NCBI GenBank assembly: GCA_002591745.1
Contig: PDLQ01000039.1
Coordinates: 1-44,427 of the forward strand
DNA length: 44,427 nucleotides
Reading direction: 5' to 3'
Source: Lewinellaceae bacterium SD302
GTDB taxonomy: Bacteria; Bacteroidota; Bacteroidia; Chitinophagales; Saprospiraceae
Made by a program: the position numbers and the translations under genes. Below the pieces are notes generated by a model. The model had not been told where the DNA came from. It worked only from the letters and a program-made list of their open reading frames with translations, and made no database searches. This document shows positions 12,201 through 18,300 of this stretch, piece by piece. Position 1 is the first letter of the stretch; every line of letters starts with the position of its first letter.

Positions 12201-14910
12201 AGGCTGTACCGACCTGCCGAACTTCTTCGACCCGACCGATAGTTTGACCCTGGTTGAGCTGTTCGGCGAGCCGGAGGTGATCGACAACTGTGCTGCCGAG
12301 GCCATCGAACTGCCCGCCATCTTTGTGGGTGACGAGTGTAGCGGTGCCGGGGTGATTACCCGTCGCTTCCTGGCAATCGATGAGTTCGGTAACGTAAGTG
12401 CCCAGGAGTTCACTCAGACGATCATCATTGAAGCTACCCAAGGCTTCACGCTGGTCTTCCCAACCGACACGGTGACCAACTGTCTCGACGAGGATCAAGG
12501 ATTTGACATCATTGGTGGCGGCTGTGCCCAGTTGAGCGTCAGCTTTAACGACAGCATTGTCGAGCCACTTGAAGATGAAAGAGAAGGTTGTCTGTACGTT
12601 GAGCGTACTTACCTGGTGATCAACGAATGTGCTTACGACGGTGTAACGCCGCCAATGCAGATTCGTCGCGACGAGGACTGTGACGGTATCGGAGGCGAAG
12701 ACGTGACTTACGTCATCGTAGACGGTAACCTGAGCTACGTCGACCTGGATACGACATTCACCAACAACTTCCCGATTGCCGGTACCAAAGGCACCGACTG
12801 TGACGGAACGACGAACCCAACCGGTTACCTCCGGGCGGGTGCGACGGTGAATGCCTGGACTTACACCCAACGATTGATCCTAATCGATACAACGCCTCCG
12901 GTAATGATCTTCGAAGATCCCGAACCATACTGTACCACCGACGGTAACGAGTGTGAAGGTGAAATCAGTGTAGACATCACCATTGAGGGCGAGTGTACTG
13001 CCGCAGGCGGGGCCTTCCTGATCATGGTTGACCTCTTCAGTGATGGCTCTCCTGAGTTCGCGCTGAACAACGATGATAACGTAATGGGTGAGTTCCCGAA
13101 CTTCACGATCACCAACACTATGCTACCGATCGGTGAGCATACACTGATGATCCGTTACGTAGACGGTTGTAACAATTCTTCTTCCATCATGGTGCCGGTC
13201 AGCGTAGTTGACTGTAGCCTGCCTGAGATGACCTGCTACAGCGGTCTGATCGTAGAACTGGAAGAGAACGACACGGACGTGAACGGTGATGACATCATCG
13301 ACCAGGGCATTACCGTAGTGGAGGCCGGTCAGTTGGCCAGCTGCTTCATCACGGATTGCTCCGGTGACTTGAGCTTCAGCGTCAATCGCGTTGGTGAGAT
13401 CGCCAACCGCGACAGTACTGCAATCACCCTGACCTGTGACGACCGCTTTATGGTTGAACTGGAAGTGTACATGTGGGACAATGCCTTCAATCCATTTGCT
13501 ATCCAGCCGGATAGTACGATTGGCGGACCGAACTGGACCTTCTGTACCGTTGAGGTATTCGTGCAAGATCCGAACGGCTTCTGCCCGGATTGCGTAACGC
13601 CTGGACTGATCAATCTGGATGGTGCTGTTGCAACGCCAGCCGGAATTGCCATCAGCCCGACGGAAGTTGAACTGAGCGGTACTACCAGCAGTGAGCAGGT
13701 GACCAACGGTAACGGATTCTACCGCTTCGAAGCCCTGGTATCTGGTGACTATACGATCCAGCCATACAAGAACGATGATGTAGAGAACGGTATCTCTACC
13801 CTCGATGCTTACATCCTCCAGCGCCACTTATTGGGCATCGAGGAGTTAAGTACGCCTTACCAGCTGATTGCCGCCGATGTGAACAACTCCGGTAGCATCA
13901 CTACCCTGGACCTCTTGTTGCTGCGCAACCTGATCCTGGGTAACATCAGTGAGTTCCCGAACAATACGAGCTGGCGCTTCTTCGACGCTACCCAGTCCAT
14001 GGAAGGCATGGATAACGTACTGCAAGAAGAGCTATTCGAAATGGTTGTACTGGAAGATATCACCAGTTGCACTAACAACATCGACTTTATCGGTGTGAAA
14101 ATTGGTGACCTCAATGGTTCAGTAACCGCTAACCCGGAAGACAATGGTATCATTATCGATCAGGGAGGTGAGGCCGGTGCTTCACCAAGTGCCCGCAACG
14201 AGCGTGAAAGTTTCCCACTACACTTGAATGACGAGTGGTTGACCGCTGGAGAAGCCGTAGAGCTGCCGGTAACCGCGACTGACCTGGACCTTTTGATTGG
14301 AGCCCAATTTACCCTGGAATTAGCGACGGATCTGGTAAAGATCACTGACGTGACCCCCGGGTTGATGACGGCCAACCAGATCGGTACCCAGCGGATCGAA
14401 CGTGGCCTGATCAGTGCGAGCTGGAATTTGTCCGGTGCTGCAGCCACTAACGACGAGCAAGTACTGTTTACCGTAACCGTGGTACCGAACCGGGATGTAA
14501 TCACCAGTGAGGTGATTAGCCTGACGGATGCGCCCACCCGTACCGAGGCTTACGCCGTGGCTAACGAGATCATAGACCTGCACCTGCACTTTACGAGTGT
14601 GGCGCAAGTTTCCTCCGGCAGCCCACTGGTAGCTAGTGCCGCACAGTCCCTGGAAATGGAGCTAATGCCGAACTACCCGAACCCGTTCATTGAGAAGACG
14701 ACCATTCGTTTCTTCTTGCCCGAGGCAAGTATTACGACCCTGACGATCTTTGACCCGAACGGACGGATTGTGAAAACGATTGAGCAGGATCTTACTGCGG
14801 GCCACCACAGTGTACAACTGGACGGTGACGACATCCCGCGTGGCAGCTTGATCTACACCTTGGAAGCAGGGGATAACCGTAAGACACGGACGATGACGCG
14901 ACTGCGTTAA
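1..14910 (+). CDS. Giant T9SS-secreted repeat adhesin (5' end outside window)
   Basis: The frame is open from base 1, so the N-terminus and signal peptide lie upstream; 4969 residues are visible. Order of modules: DUF11-type (TIGR01451-like) repeats at 1-3237, a diverged copy to about 3675 and a Cys-containing DUF11-like domain to about 4065; 16 SprB-type repeats (4066-7800) recognisable by TYxWD and SVTVTDANGC; two SdrD_B-like domains (7801-8490, GDFVWSDLDTDG and GNFVWEDLDEDG); ten modules of about 100 residues starting near CDDNGTPxDxxDD (8497-11540); a Cys-rich HYR-like region (11541-13580); a dockerin-like pair of EF-hand helices (13765-13945, ADVNNSGSITTLD); a cohesin-like domain (about 14215-14600); and a type A T9SS sorting domain starting at MPNYPNPF (14665-14907). 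Such proteins are exported by T9SS and anchored to the cell surface, and SprB-type repeats are typical of gliding or adhesion proteins. The adhesive role is inferred. Its C-terminal half is paralogous to the next gene. Confidence 0.93.
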   Translation, partial: PTVYTIADLPQGATETIVLTYTIDATFQGETLNNAAEITEDDGDDSDSDPEEGPDTDEDGDGDGDDDDEDNEDIDVEQDYDLSLEKDVTSAGPYQQGSTVEYTLTITNEGSLNAANIEVTDTPQAGLNFVSSDADGVDIVQVSPTVYTISSLLQGETKTIVLTYTIDPTFQGETLNNAAEITEDDGDDSDSDPEEGPDTDEDGDGDGDDDDEDNEDIDVEQDYDLALEKDVTSAGPYQQGSTVEYTLTVTNEGSLNAANIEVTDTPQAGLNFVSSDADGAQVIQVSPTVYTIADLPQGATETIVLTYTIDATFQGETLNNAAEITEDDGDDSDSDPEEGPDTDEDGDGDGDDDDEDNEDIDVEQDYDLALEKDVTSAGPYQQGSTVEYTLTIINEGSLNAANIEVTDTPQAGLNFVSSDADGAQVIQVSPTVYTIADLPQGATETIVLTYTIDATFQDETLNNAAEITEDDGDDSDSDPEEGPDTDEDGDGDGDDDDEDNEDINVEQDYDLSLEKDVTSAGPYQQGSTVEYTLTIINEGSLNAANIEVTDTPQAGLNFVSSDADGAQVIQVSATVYTIADLPQGATETIVLTYTIDATFQGETLNNAAEITEDDGDDSDSDPEEGPDTDEDGDGDGDDDDEDNEDINVEQDYDLSLEKDVTSAGPYQQGSTVEYTLTITNEGSLNAANIEVTDTPQAGLNFVSSDADGAQVIQVSPTVYTIADLPQGATETIVLTYTIDATFQGETLNNAAEITEDDGDDSDSDPEEGPDTDEDGDGDGDDDDEDNEDIDVEQDYDLALEKDVTSAGPYQQGSTVEYTLTVTNEGSLNAANIEVTDTPQAGLNFVSSDADGFDIVQVSPTVYTISSLLQGETKTIVLTYTIDPTFQGETLNNAAEITEDDGDDSDSDPEMGPEEDEDGDGDGDDDDEDNEDIEVVQDYDLALEKDVTSAGPYQQGSTVEYTLTITNEGSLNAANIEVTDTPQAGLNFVSSDADGAQVIQVSPTVYTIADLPQGATETIVLTYTIDATFQGETLNNAAEITEDDGDDSDSDPEMGPEEDEDGDGDGDDDDEDNEDIEVEQEFDLAIDKNLAPGQAPITLSGANVNYTITVTNEGSINAVDVEVMDDAPTGLNYQSADVSGTNVIANGNGSFTIPSLLQGESVTFEITYMTDEGVAIGQVLTNQIEITEDNNDDVDSDADDSFDEDDLNDGIEDDDEDDVSITNLGINVEKVVDNAEICAGDTVTYTLTVRFRDNICVEGSELRNISVMDMDGEGFELMLMPGGDFFIASSDPNGDGMLQCDEEFMWQYKRVLEEDNQNIAMDMAEVWFVFPDGSDAFVGNAMFADTANVIVNPAVELTVVDADVDGSISCNGFDDGSAVATVTVGEAPFTYEWSDGTPQGDGSTVTGLSANVWYFVTVTDNNGCIGVDSVLLDEPTLLLATATATDVDCNGEATGTATVVAMGGTPDYTYLWDDAAAQTMATATGLVAGTYSVTVTDANGCTEVATATVEEASDLTASVEDAVVLCFGDDDGELTVVAMGGTPDYTYEWDAAAGGQTTATATGLVAGTYSVTVTDANGCEEITTGTITEPTDLTASLEDAVVLCFGDDDGELTVVAMGGTPDYTYEWDAAAGGQTTATATGLTAGTYSVTVTDANGCEEIATGTITEPTDLTASVEDAVVLCFGDDDGELTVVAMGGTPDYTYEWDAAAGGQMTATATGLTAGTYSVTVTDANGCEEITTGTITEPTDLTATTTTTDVGCNGEATGTATVVAMGGTPDYTYLWDDAAAQTMATATGLVAGTYSVTVTDANGCTEVATATVEEASDLTASVEDAVVLCFGDDDGELTVVAMGGTPDYTYEWDAAAGGQTTATATGLVAGTYSVTVTDANGCEEITTGTITEPTDLTASVEDAVVLCFGDDDGELTVVAMGGTPDYTYEWDAAAGGQTTATATGLTAGTYSVTVTDANGCEEIATGTITEPTDLTASVEDAVVLCFGDDDGELTVVAMGGTPDYTYEWDAAAGGQMTATATGLTAGTYSVTVTDANGCEEITTGTITEPTDLTATTTTTDVGCNGEATGTATVVAMGGTPDYTYLWDDAAAQTMATATDLVAGTYSVTVTDANGCTEVATATVEEASDLTASVEDAVVLCFGDDDGELTVVAMGGTPDYTYEWDAAAGGQTTATATGLVAGTYSVTVTDANGCEEIATGTITEPTDLTASVEDAVVLCFGDDDGELTVVAMGGTPDYTYEWDVAAGGQTTATATGLVAGTYSVTVTDANGCEEIATGTITEPTDLTATIEDAVVLCFGDDDGELTVVAMGGTPDYTYEWDAAAGGQTTATATGLVAGTYSVTVTDANGCEEITTGTITEPTDLTATTTTTDVGCNGEATGTATVVAMGGTPDYTYLWDDAAAQTMATATGLVAGTYSVTVTDANGCTEVATATVEEASELEIGVDPVITDVTCLGGSDGSIMITVTGGTGDYTYLWSNDSTTANLIDITAGTYNVTVTDEAGCDVVGGPYTVEDGETFTVEVENDSICAISGALGELTAVITDGGSGDFSYEWSEGTLTATAEDLDPGVYTVTVTDNVTGCMVIATGEVVDDVNQCVQLGDFVWSDLDTDGIQDDGEPGIPGVTVNLLDGDGNVIATTTTGPDGMYLFSDLNPEAVYQVEFIAPDGYLPSPQFAGNDDEIDSNADPVTGLSEQVTLDMGDDLTIDAGFIPLGSIGNFVWEDLDEDGQQDDGEPGIFGVVVNLLDGDGNFIATTTTDVDGFYLFPGLNAGNYIVEFELPDGSIFTDANMGDDETDSDADPISGQSGIIMLDQGEDDLTIDAGIILTPCEIEVILIAGPDCDDNGTPTDPSDDTFTVTVEIIHSNTSGNWVANNGATGTFDEDGVTVATLTYPANNDPNPSDIVLAIADADDADCFGTVSFTPIGECSDACSISASASGSPVCNDNGTPVDPEDDFLEIGIVVVDVNDASGNWTATVANDVPAEGTVLGNGGYGGQTVVLTNITTDMFYSIPLQNGLYIDILVTDDGDAGCTSLVTVEVPEEFPCSDQCQINMELVTTYCNANGTIFDDTDDVWYAQVEVSIANTQGWTAPEYGYFGSNPAGVYQFGPFQAGENPTISITAWDDVGFCNAEITVEPPVDFPCSDYCLVEADFGTPFCDDNGTPADSLDDVFYLNITAFEASTNNGGSWLLFADGDQFSGPHPWNQTILAGPFNIFDENGVRNETIDIRVRDISSLYCRVDSTFSVPDPCSFETPVCNLSVDDVTIVCNDDDQENGYFVTVTVTNGGANGTYTLTGNGINVQGTYGQPLDLPELPDANGEIFTFSVVDDADPTCGTTFEVEEPLTCVPDCQLEAEILAVVCDDNGTPFDGDDDTYTVEVLITGQNGDYTVDYFSPVDYSDDNGTFDNVEVFGPFPADENVNAIITSDANPDCQLALFVQGTGPCNDCQITTENLTIVCNDEGTPDDFDDDTFTVTVDVNGFGSASPGAMYVFTDADGNDVLTSSGMYPFTIEETFPISGGDLTLMIMDFNTTDNPDCMVELFIEAPEAGCGAMPCEITATLLATGICDDNGTPLDGSDDTFTFTVEVTGTETGDGFTTSVTGNEVFDYDEEVTIMVPTGNGEDLLVIITDVDSEDCIAVVPVENPGSCERECVIDEITLVEDGLGNCDDNGTPLDPSDDVFTFTINVTGTDVDNGYTTSVTGDQVFPYGVDTTITVPVGDGSNIVVVVTDALDEGCTNEVAVLNPGTCELVCFIEAEITFVGECDQAGSPADSTDDFYEIIVFVEGDDNAASWNSIYGSGAYDTPVTLQVPILGDTVFTIVDGFDPNCTTEVTILGAPDPCDTPGPMVECPTSNHYCPIIEENIMLFPVDYFDCVATFDVPTPDVTGTCSDTFELITQIVDANGDTIITILDGEDREVILGLGDYDIVYTITDSCGGTASQVCIIRVADLQEPAAICISDINVSVGGYGIARVYNNVIDLGSYDNCSIDSILVRRFISVDSNGIVTWSEWGEFVDMDCADVGTTVTVQLRVVDGSGNENICETSISVVDNTLPYCTGLLDIEIGCTDLPNFFDPTDSLTLVELFGEPEVIDNCAAEAIELPAIFVGDECSGAGVITRRFLAIDEFGNVSAQEFTQTIIIEATQGFTLVFPTDTVTNCLDEDQGFDIIGGGCAQLSVSFNDSIVEPLEDEREGCLYVERTYLVINECAYDGVTPPMQIRRDEDCDGIGGEDVTYVIVDGNLSYVDLDTTFTNNFPIAGTKGTDCDGTTNPTGYLRAGATVNAWTYTQRLILIDTTPPVMIFEDPEPYCTTDGNECEGEISVDITIEGECTAAGGAFLIMVDLFSDGSPEFALNNDDNVMGEFPNFTITNTMLPIGEHTLMIRYVDGCNNSSSIMVPVSVVDCSLPEMTCYSGLIVELEENDTDVNGDDIIDQGITVVEAGQLASCFITDCSGDLSFSVNRVGEIANRDSTAITLTCDDRFMVELEVYMWDNAFNPFAIQPDSTIGGPNWTFCTVEVFVQDPNGFCPDCVTPGLINLDGAVATPAGIAISPTEVELSGTTSSEQVTNGNGFYRFEALVSGDYTIQPYKNDDVENGISTLDAYILQRHLLGIEELSTPYQLIAADVNNSGSITTLDLLLLRNLILGNISEFPNNTSWRFFDATQSMEGMDNVLQEELFEMVVLEDITSCTNNIDFIGVKIGDLNGSVTANPEDNGIIIDQGGEAGASPSARNERESFPLHLNDEWLTAGEAVELPVTATDLDLLIGAQFTLELATDLVKITDVTPGLMTANQIGTQRIERGLISASWNLSGAAATNDEQVLFTVTVVPNRDVITSEVISLTDAPTRTEAYAVANEIIDLHLHFTSVAQVSSGSPLVASAAQSLEMELMPNYPNPFIEKTTIRFFLPEASITTLTIFDPNGRIVKTIEQDLTAGHHSVQLDGDDIPRGSLIYTLEAGDNRKTRTMTRLR
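4333..7350 (+). repeat. 933-bp super-repeat of four SprB-type modules
   Basis: The module starting DVGCNGEATGTAT (DVDCNGEATGTAT in the first copy) recurs at 4333, 5266, 6199 and 7132, exactly 933 bp (311 residues) apart. Each super-unit contains one CNGEATG-type module followed by three DAVVLCFGDDDGELT-type modules. The order is conserved through three full super-units, and a fourth stops after its first module. This is a second level of duplication: single SprB modules were first multiplied, then blocks of four were copied. Copies differ by only scattered substitutions. Confidence 0.95.
10683..10702 (+). repeat. Dispersed 20-nt motif, copy 1 (perfect, in coding DNA)
   Basis: CACTGCTACTTTGTTAGCCA lies inside the giant adhesin and is read as TATLLA. 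The neighbouring paralogous modules have the same length here but unrelated bases, so the motif is not an insertion. Its TTG-TTA leucine codons stand out in a gene that mostly uses CTG. Confidence 0.85.
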
Positions 14911-14933
14911 TGGTTTGTTGACCATACTGAAAT

Positions 14934-14973
14934 AAAGCCGGGGTGATCGGGACTATTCCGATCGCCCCGCTTT
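14934..14973 (+). terminator. Rho-independent-like hairpin after the giant adhesin
   Basis: The stem AAAGCCGGGGTGATCGG pairs with CCGATCGCCCCGCTTT around the 7-nt loop GACTATT, with one G-T wobble and one bulge. It starts 24 bases after the stop codon and is followed by the T/A-rich stretch ACTTTCAAAAG. Confidence 0.85.
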
Positions 14974-14997
14974 ACTTTCAAAAGTATGAATAGAGGC

Positions 14998-15028
14998 TTG
15001 TTAAGCATTGTTAATATTTGTACCTTTG
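14998..15028 (+). promoter_or_regulatory. Bacteroidota -33/-7 promoter
   Basis: TTG at 14998-15000, a 20-base spacer, then TACCTTTG at 15021-15028, a full match to the -7 consensus TAnnTTTG. It lies just after the terminator of the first adhesin and is in position to drive the second one, with an untranslated leader of roughly 330 bases. Confidence 0.6.
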
Positions 15029-15079
15029 TAGCTGTTACCGCAGCTGTATTAGCTTAGGTGATGGATATAATTTTGTTTG

Positions 15080-15126
15080 TAGCATATCACATATATAATA
15101 GCATATCGCATAATTCTTAGCATATC
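15080..15126 (+). repeat. Three direct repeats with 19-bp period
   Basis: TAGCATATC starts at 15080, 15099 and 15118, and is followed by CACAT, GCATA and ACGAC. The exact 19-base spacing would place copies on roughly the same side of the helix at near two-turn intervals, as in iteron-type operator sites. The repeats lie between the predicted promoter and the start of the second adhesin gene. Confidence 0.7.
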
Positions 15127-15139
15127 ACGACCTGTATTA

Positions 15140-15159
15140 CACTGCTACTTTGCTAGTCA
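15140..15159 (+). repeat. Dispersed 20-nt motif, copy 2 (one mismatch)
   Basis: CACTGCTACTTTGCTAGTCA, one mismatch to the consensus CAYTGCTACTTTGNTAGCCA. Intergenic, about 210 bases before the second adhesin start. Confidence 0.75.
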
Positions 15160-15367
15160 AAATAAGACTGGGTAGCCTATAAATTTCTCCTGATAGTATC
15201 TATTGATTTGTGAGAGACACTCGACCCGTTCTGGCGAGTGAAAGAGGCTTATTTACACGACCGCTATTTAGAAATGTCTAACCGACTTTGGTGATGGCAT
15301 TTAAATTCTTCGTCCTGCGATAATAGTTGCGGACGAGGGGCCTTTGAACAATATAAATTATCAGGTG

Positions 15368-18300
15368 ATGGCACAGGCACAATCAGCCCAGTTTGGCATG
15401 GTCAGTAAATACAAGCAGTTCGTTTTTCCGCTATATTTCCTGACATTACTCGTTTTGCTTTCGATAACCAGTATCGGAGCGACAGGTACTCCGGATTTAC
15501 ACCAACCGGATGAGGCCCCGGTGATGCTATTGGTCGGGGATGGTAATTTTGGAGATTTTGCCAGCTACAGTGCTCCTGAAACGAATCAGCTAAGGGTTAG
15601 GGTAGGATCCGCAGCCGAGACAATTTACTTTGGTTTTGCCAGAGCTTACAGATACGATGGTACGCCCAAGACTTCGGGCGCTTACTATTTCCGGGTTCGG
15701 CGGGTTGCGGACGATGAGATCGTACACGGTCCGATTCTGGTGAATACCCAGAGTGCAAACCTGGAGACCTATTCGGACGCTGTTTTTGGCCCCGATGAAA
15801 TTCATTTTGGCGGCTACGCTACCGCGGAAGACTTTAAACTTACCGGGCTGGAAGCGGGAGATTACGCAATTGAGTTTTCCAGCCAGATGCGGTATATGGG
15901 ACTTTGGGACATTACCGTGGGAGAAGGCGGTGAGGAGCGGCCCGGCCGGGTGTATAGTCAGAACTGGGCCTTTCGAGTGCCGGTTGTTGAACCCGAGCTA
16001 CCCGATTGTGTCTGGGGGGCTACGCTGAGTTCGCAATTTTATTCTTACACGGCCGATGGTTTCGTAACCCAGATCGATTTTACGGACTCGGGATTTCAGC
16101 CTCTGTCCTTCAACCTGGCTTTCAACCAAACCGGGCCGGGAGAATCCGGTGATTTGCAGCTGGATCGAATGTCGATTCCCGATGCAAATGCTACCGCAGC
16201 GGGTGCTGAACACTTTATTTTTATTCAGAGTCCAGACCCCGTAGAGTTCCCGGACGGAACTTGTGGTACGGTAGCTATGGAAGACCAGTTCCAGTGTGCC
16301 GGTGATGGCTATTGTATACCTGTTTCCGTTAGTGTGTCAGGGCAGGTCGAAATAACCCTGGACTTTAACGGCAACCAGGTTTTTGACGATGGCATCGACC
16401 GGGTATTGGTGCAGACCTTTCAGGAAGGTGATGATCTAAATGCCTGTCTTTACTGGGACGGCTTAAGGGGAGACGGGAACTCGCCTGACGATGGACAAAC
16501 CGTAAACATCATTCTGGATTATACCCAAGGGGTACAGCACTGGGCCTTATTCGACGGAGAGAAAATGACCGAAGGATTCTGTGTAACGCCGGTACGACCG
16601 ATCTGTGGTGACGGTGGTAACGCTATGCTTTTCTATGACGACCGTAACATCACAGAGACATCCGGTACTGCTTCACCCAACGACGGACGACAGGGCTGTG
16701 ATTGCGCAACGGAAGACTGTCGGACCTGGACCAACTTTGATGCCGCAACTAACGATTGTAGTGATATCAATGATGAGGCTACCAGTGGTTACGGTGACAA
16801 GAATACCCTTAATACCTGGTGGTTTGCTTCCAGCCAGACGCTGGCAAGCCTGGAAGTACCGATTAGCCTGGCAATGGTAAGCGGGCCGGCGGATTTCTGC
16901 CCGGGAGAAGAAGTGATACTAACGGCGGAATACTTCTCGGCCCAGCCGATCATCCAACTGGACTGGACGGGCCCGGAAGGTTTTACGGCAAGTGGAGAAC
17001 TGAGCGTAACCGTCAGCGAACCGGGACTATACACCGTAGCCATTACGGATGATCTGGGTTGTGCTACCACGGCAACTTACGCGCTCATGGGCGTGGTGTG
17101 TGACATTAGTGCCGAGGTGATAAGTATCACCTGTAATAATAACAATACAGATACCGACAGTTCGGATGATTACTTTATGGCGGAGATCATGGTTGACGGT
17201 ACTAATTCTACCAACTGGAACTCTACAAATACCAGCCTTTCCGGTGCTTACGGGAACAGCATCCTACTAGGACCATTCCCAATCGGAGATGGTGACGTGC
17301 CGATCATTTTTCAGGATGCGGAGTATGCTTGTTGTACTTACGAATTGATCCTGGAGGCACCAGCCCCCTGTTCGGACGGTTGCGCCATTTCCCAGATATT
17401 AATCGAAAACCGGGTTTGCGACGATAATGGTACACCGACCGACACCGATGATGATACTTTTACCTTCGACCTGACCTTGAACGGAGTCAACCTTAGCCCC
17501 GGCTGGATCAGCGAATACGGGCAGACTGGACTGTATGGAGAAGTTGCTCAATTCGGGCCTTTCCTGATCAGTGAGGGTACTCAGGAAATACAATTCGAGG
17601 ACGACGGAGACGCAGAATGTACGGTTAGCGTAGTGGTGACCCCGCCGCCTACTTGTTCCGATCAATGTCTATTTGAAGTCGAGATCAGTAATATCAGTTG
17701 TGACGATAACGGCACTGAGTTCGATCCTCTGGATGATTTGTTTTATTTCGATCTGGTGGCCAACTCGGTTAACGCCACCAATAGCGCCTACGAAATTCCC
17801 GGAGAAGGCATAGGTCTTTATGGTCTATCCCAACAAATGGGCCCCTATAATATTATCGACGGAAATCTGACGCTGGTAATCACCGACATTGTGGATGCTA
17901 CTTGTAGTCAGGAAATCGTCATTGAAGCCCCGTCTACTTGCTCGGACGAATGTGGAATTAAAATCCTGTATACCAGCCCGAATTGTGCGGACAACGGTAC
18001 ACCAGACGACTTTGAGGACGATATCTTTTACTACGATATCATGGTCACCTCCCTGAGTGCTTCGAACACCACCTGGGTAGCTAGTGATGGTAGTAGCGGA
18101 TCATATGGGGTACTGACCCAAAGTGTTTTCCACCCCGAGGCGGATGGACCTCTGGAGGTCGTGGTAACTGATGCGACGAACCCTACTTGCACTGACACGG
18201 CTACCGTAGAGCCGCCAATGCCGGAGTTGCGTTGTCCGGAAGACGTAGAGCAAATGACTATCGACGTTGCTACCCTGAACTATTTCACCGGTGGGTTGGT

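Larger units (their letters stand above)
15029..15367 (+). other. Long leader upstream of the second adhesin gene
   Basis: This gene-free, AT-rich stretch holds the three 19-nt iterons (15080-15126), one copy of the dispersed 20-nt motif (15140-15159), and two small hairpins. The first hairpin has arms CACTCG/CGAGTG (about 15215-15240). The second has arms CGTCC/GGACG (about 15311-15335) and lies about 30 bases before the first ATG. No known riboswitch was recognised. A regulatory leader is an inference. Confidence 0.4.

Noticed and set aside
15146..15152. TACTTTG within the 20-nt motif as a -7 promoter box
   Set aside because: It lacks one base of TAnnTTTG, no consistent -33 TTG precedes the copies, and several copies lie inside or downstream of genes. 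It may act so at some loci (25643, 28396), but this does not explain the motif.
15344..15367. TTG at 15344 as start of the second adhesin
   Set aside because: An in-frame ATG at 15368 or 15398 gives a better-placed signal peptide; the extension adds only polar residues.
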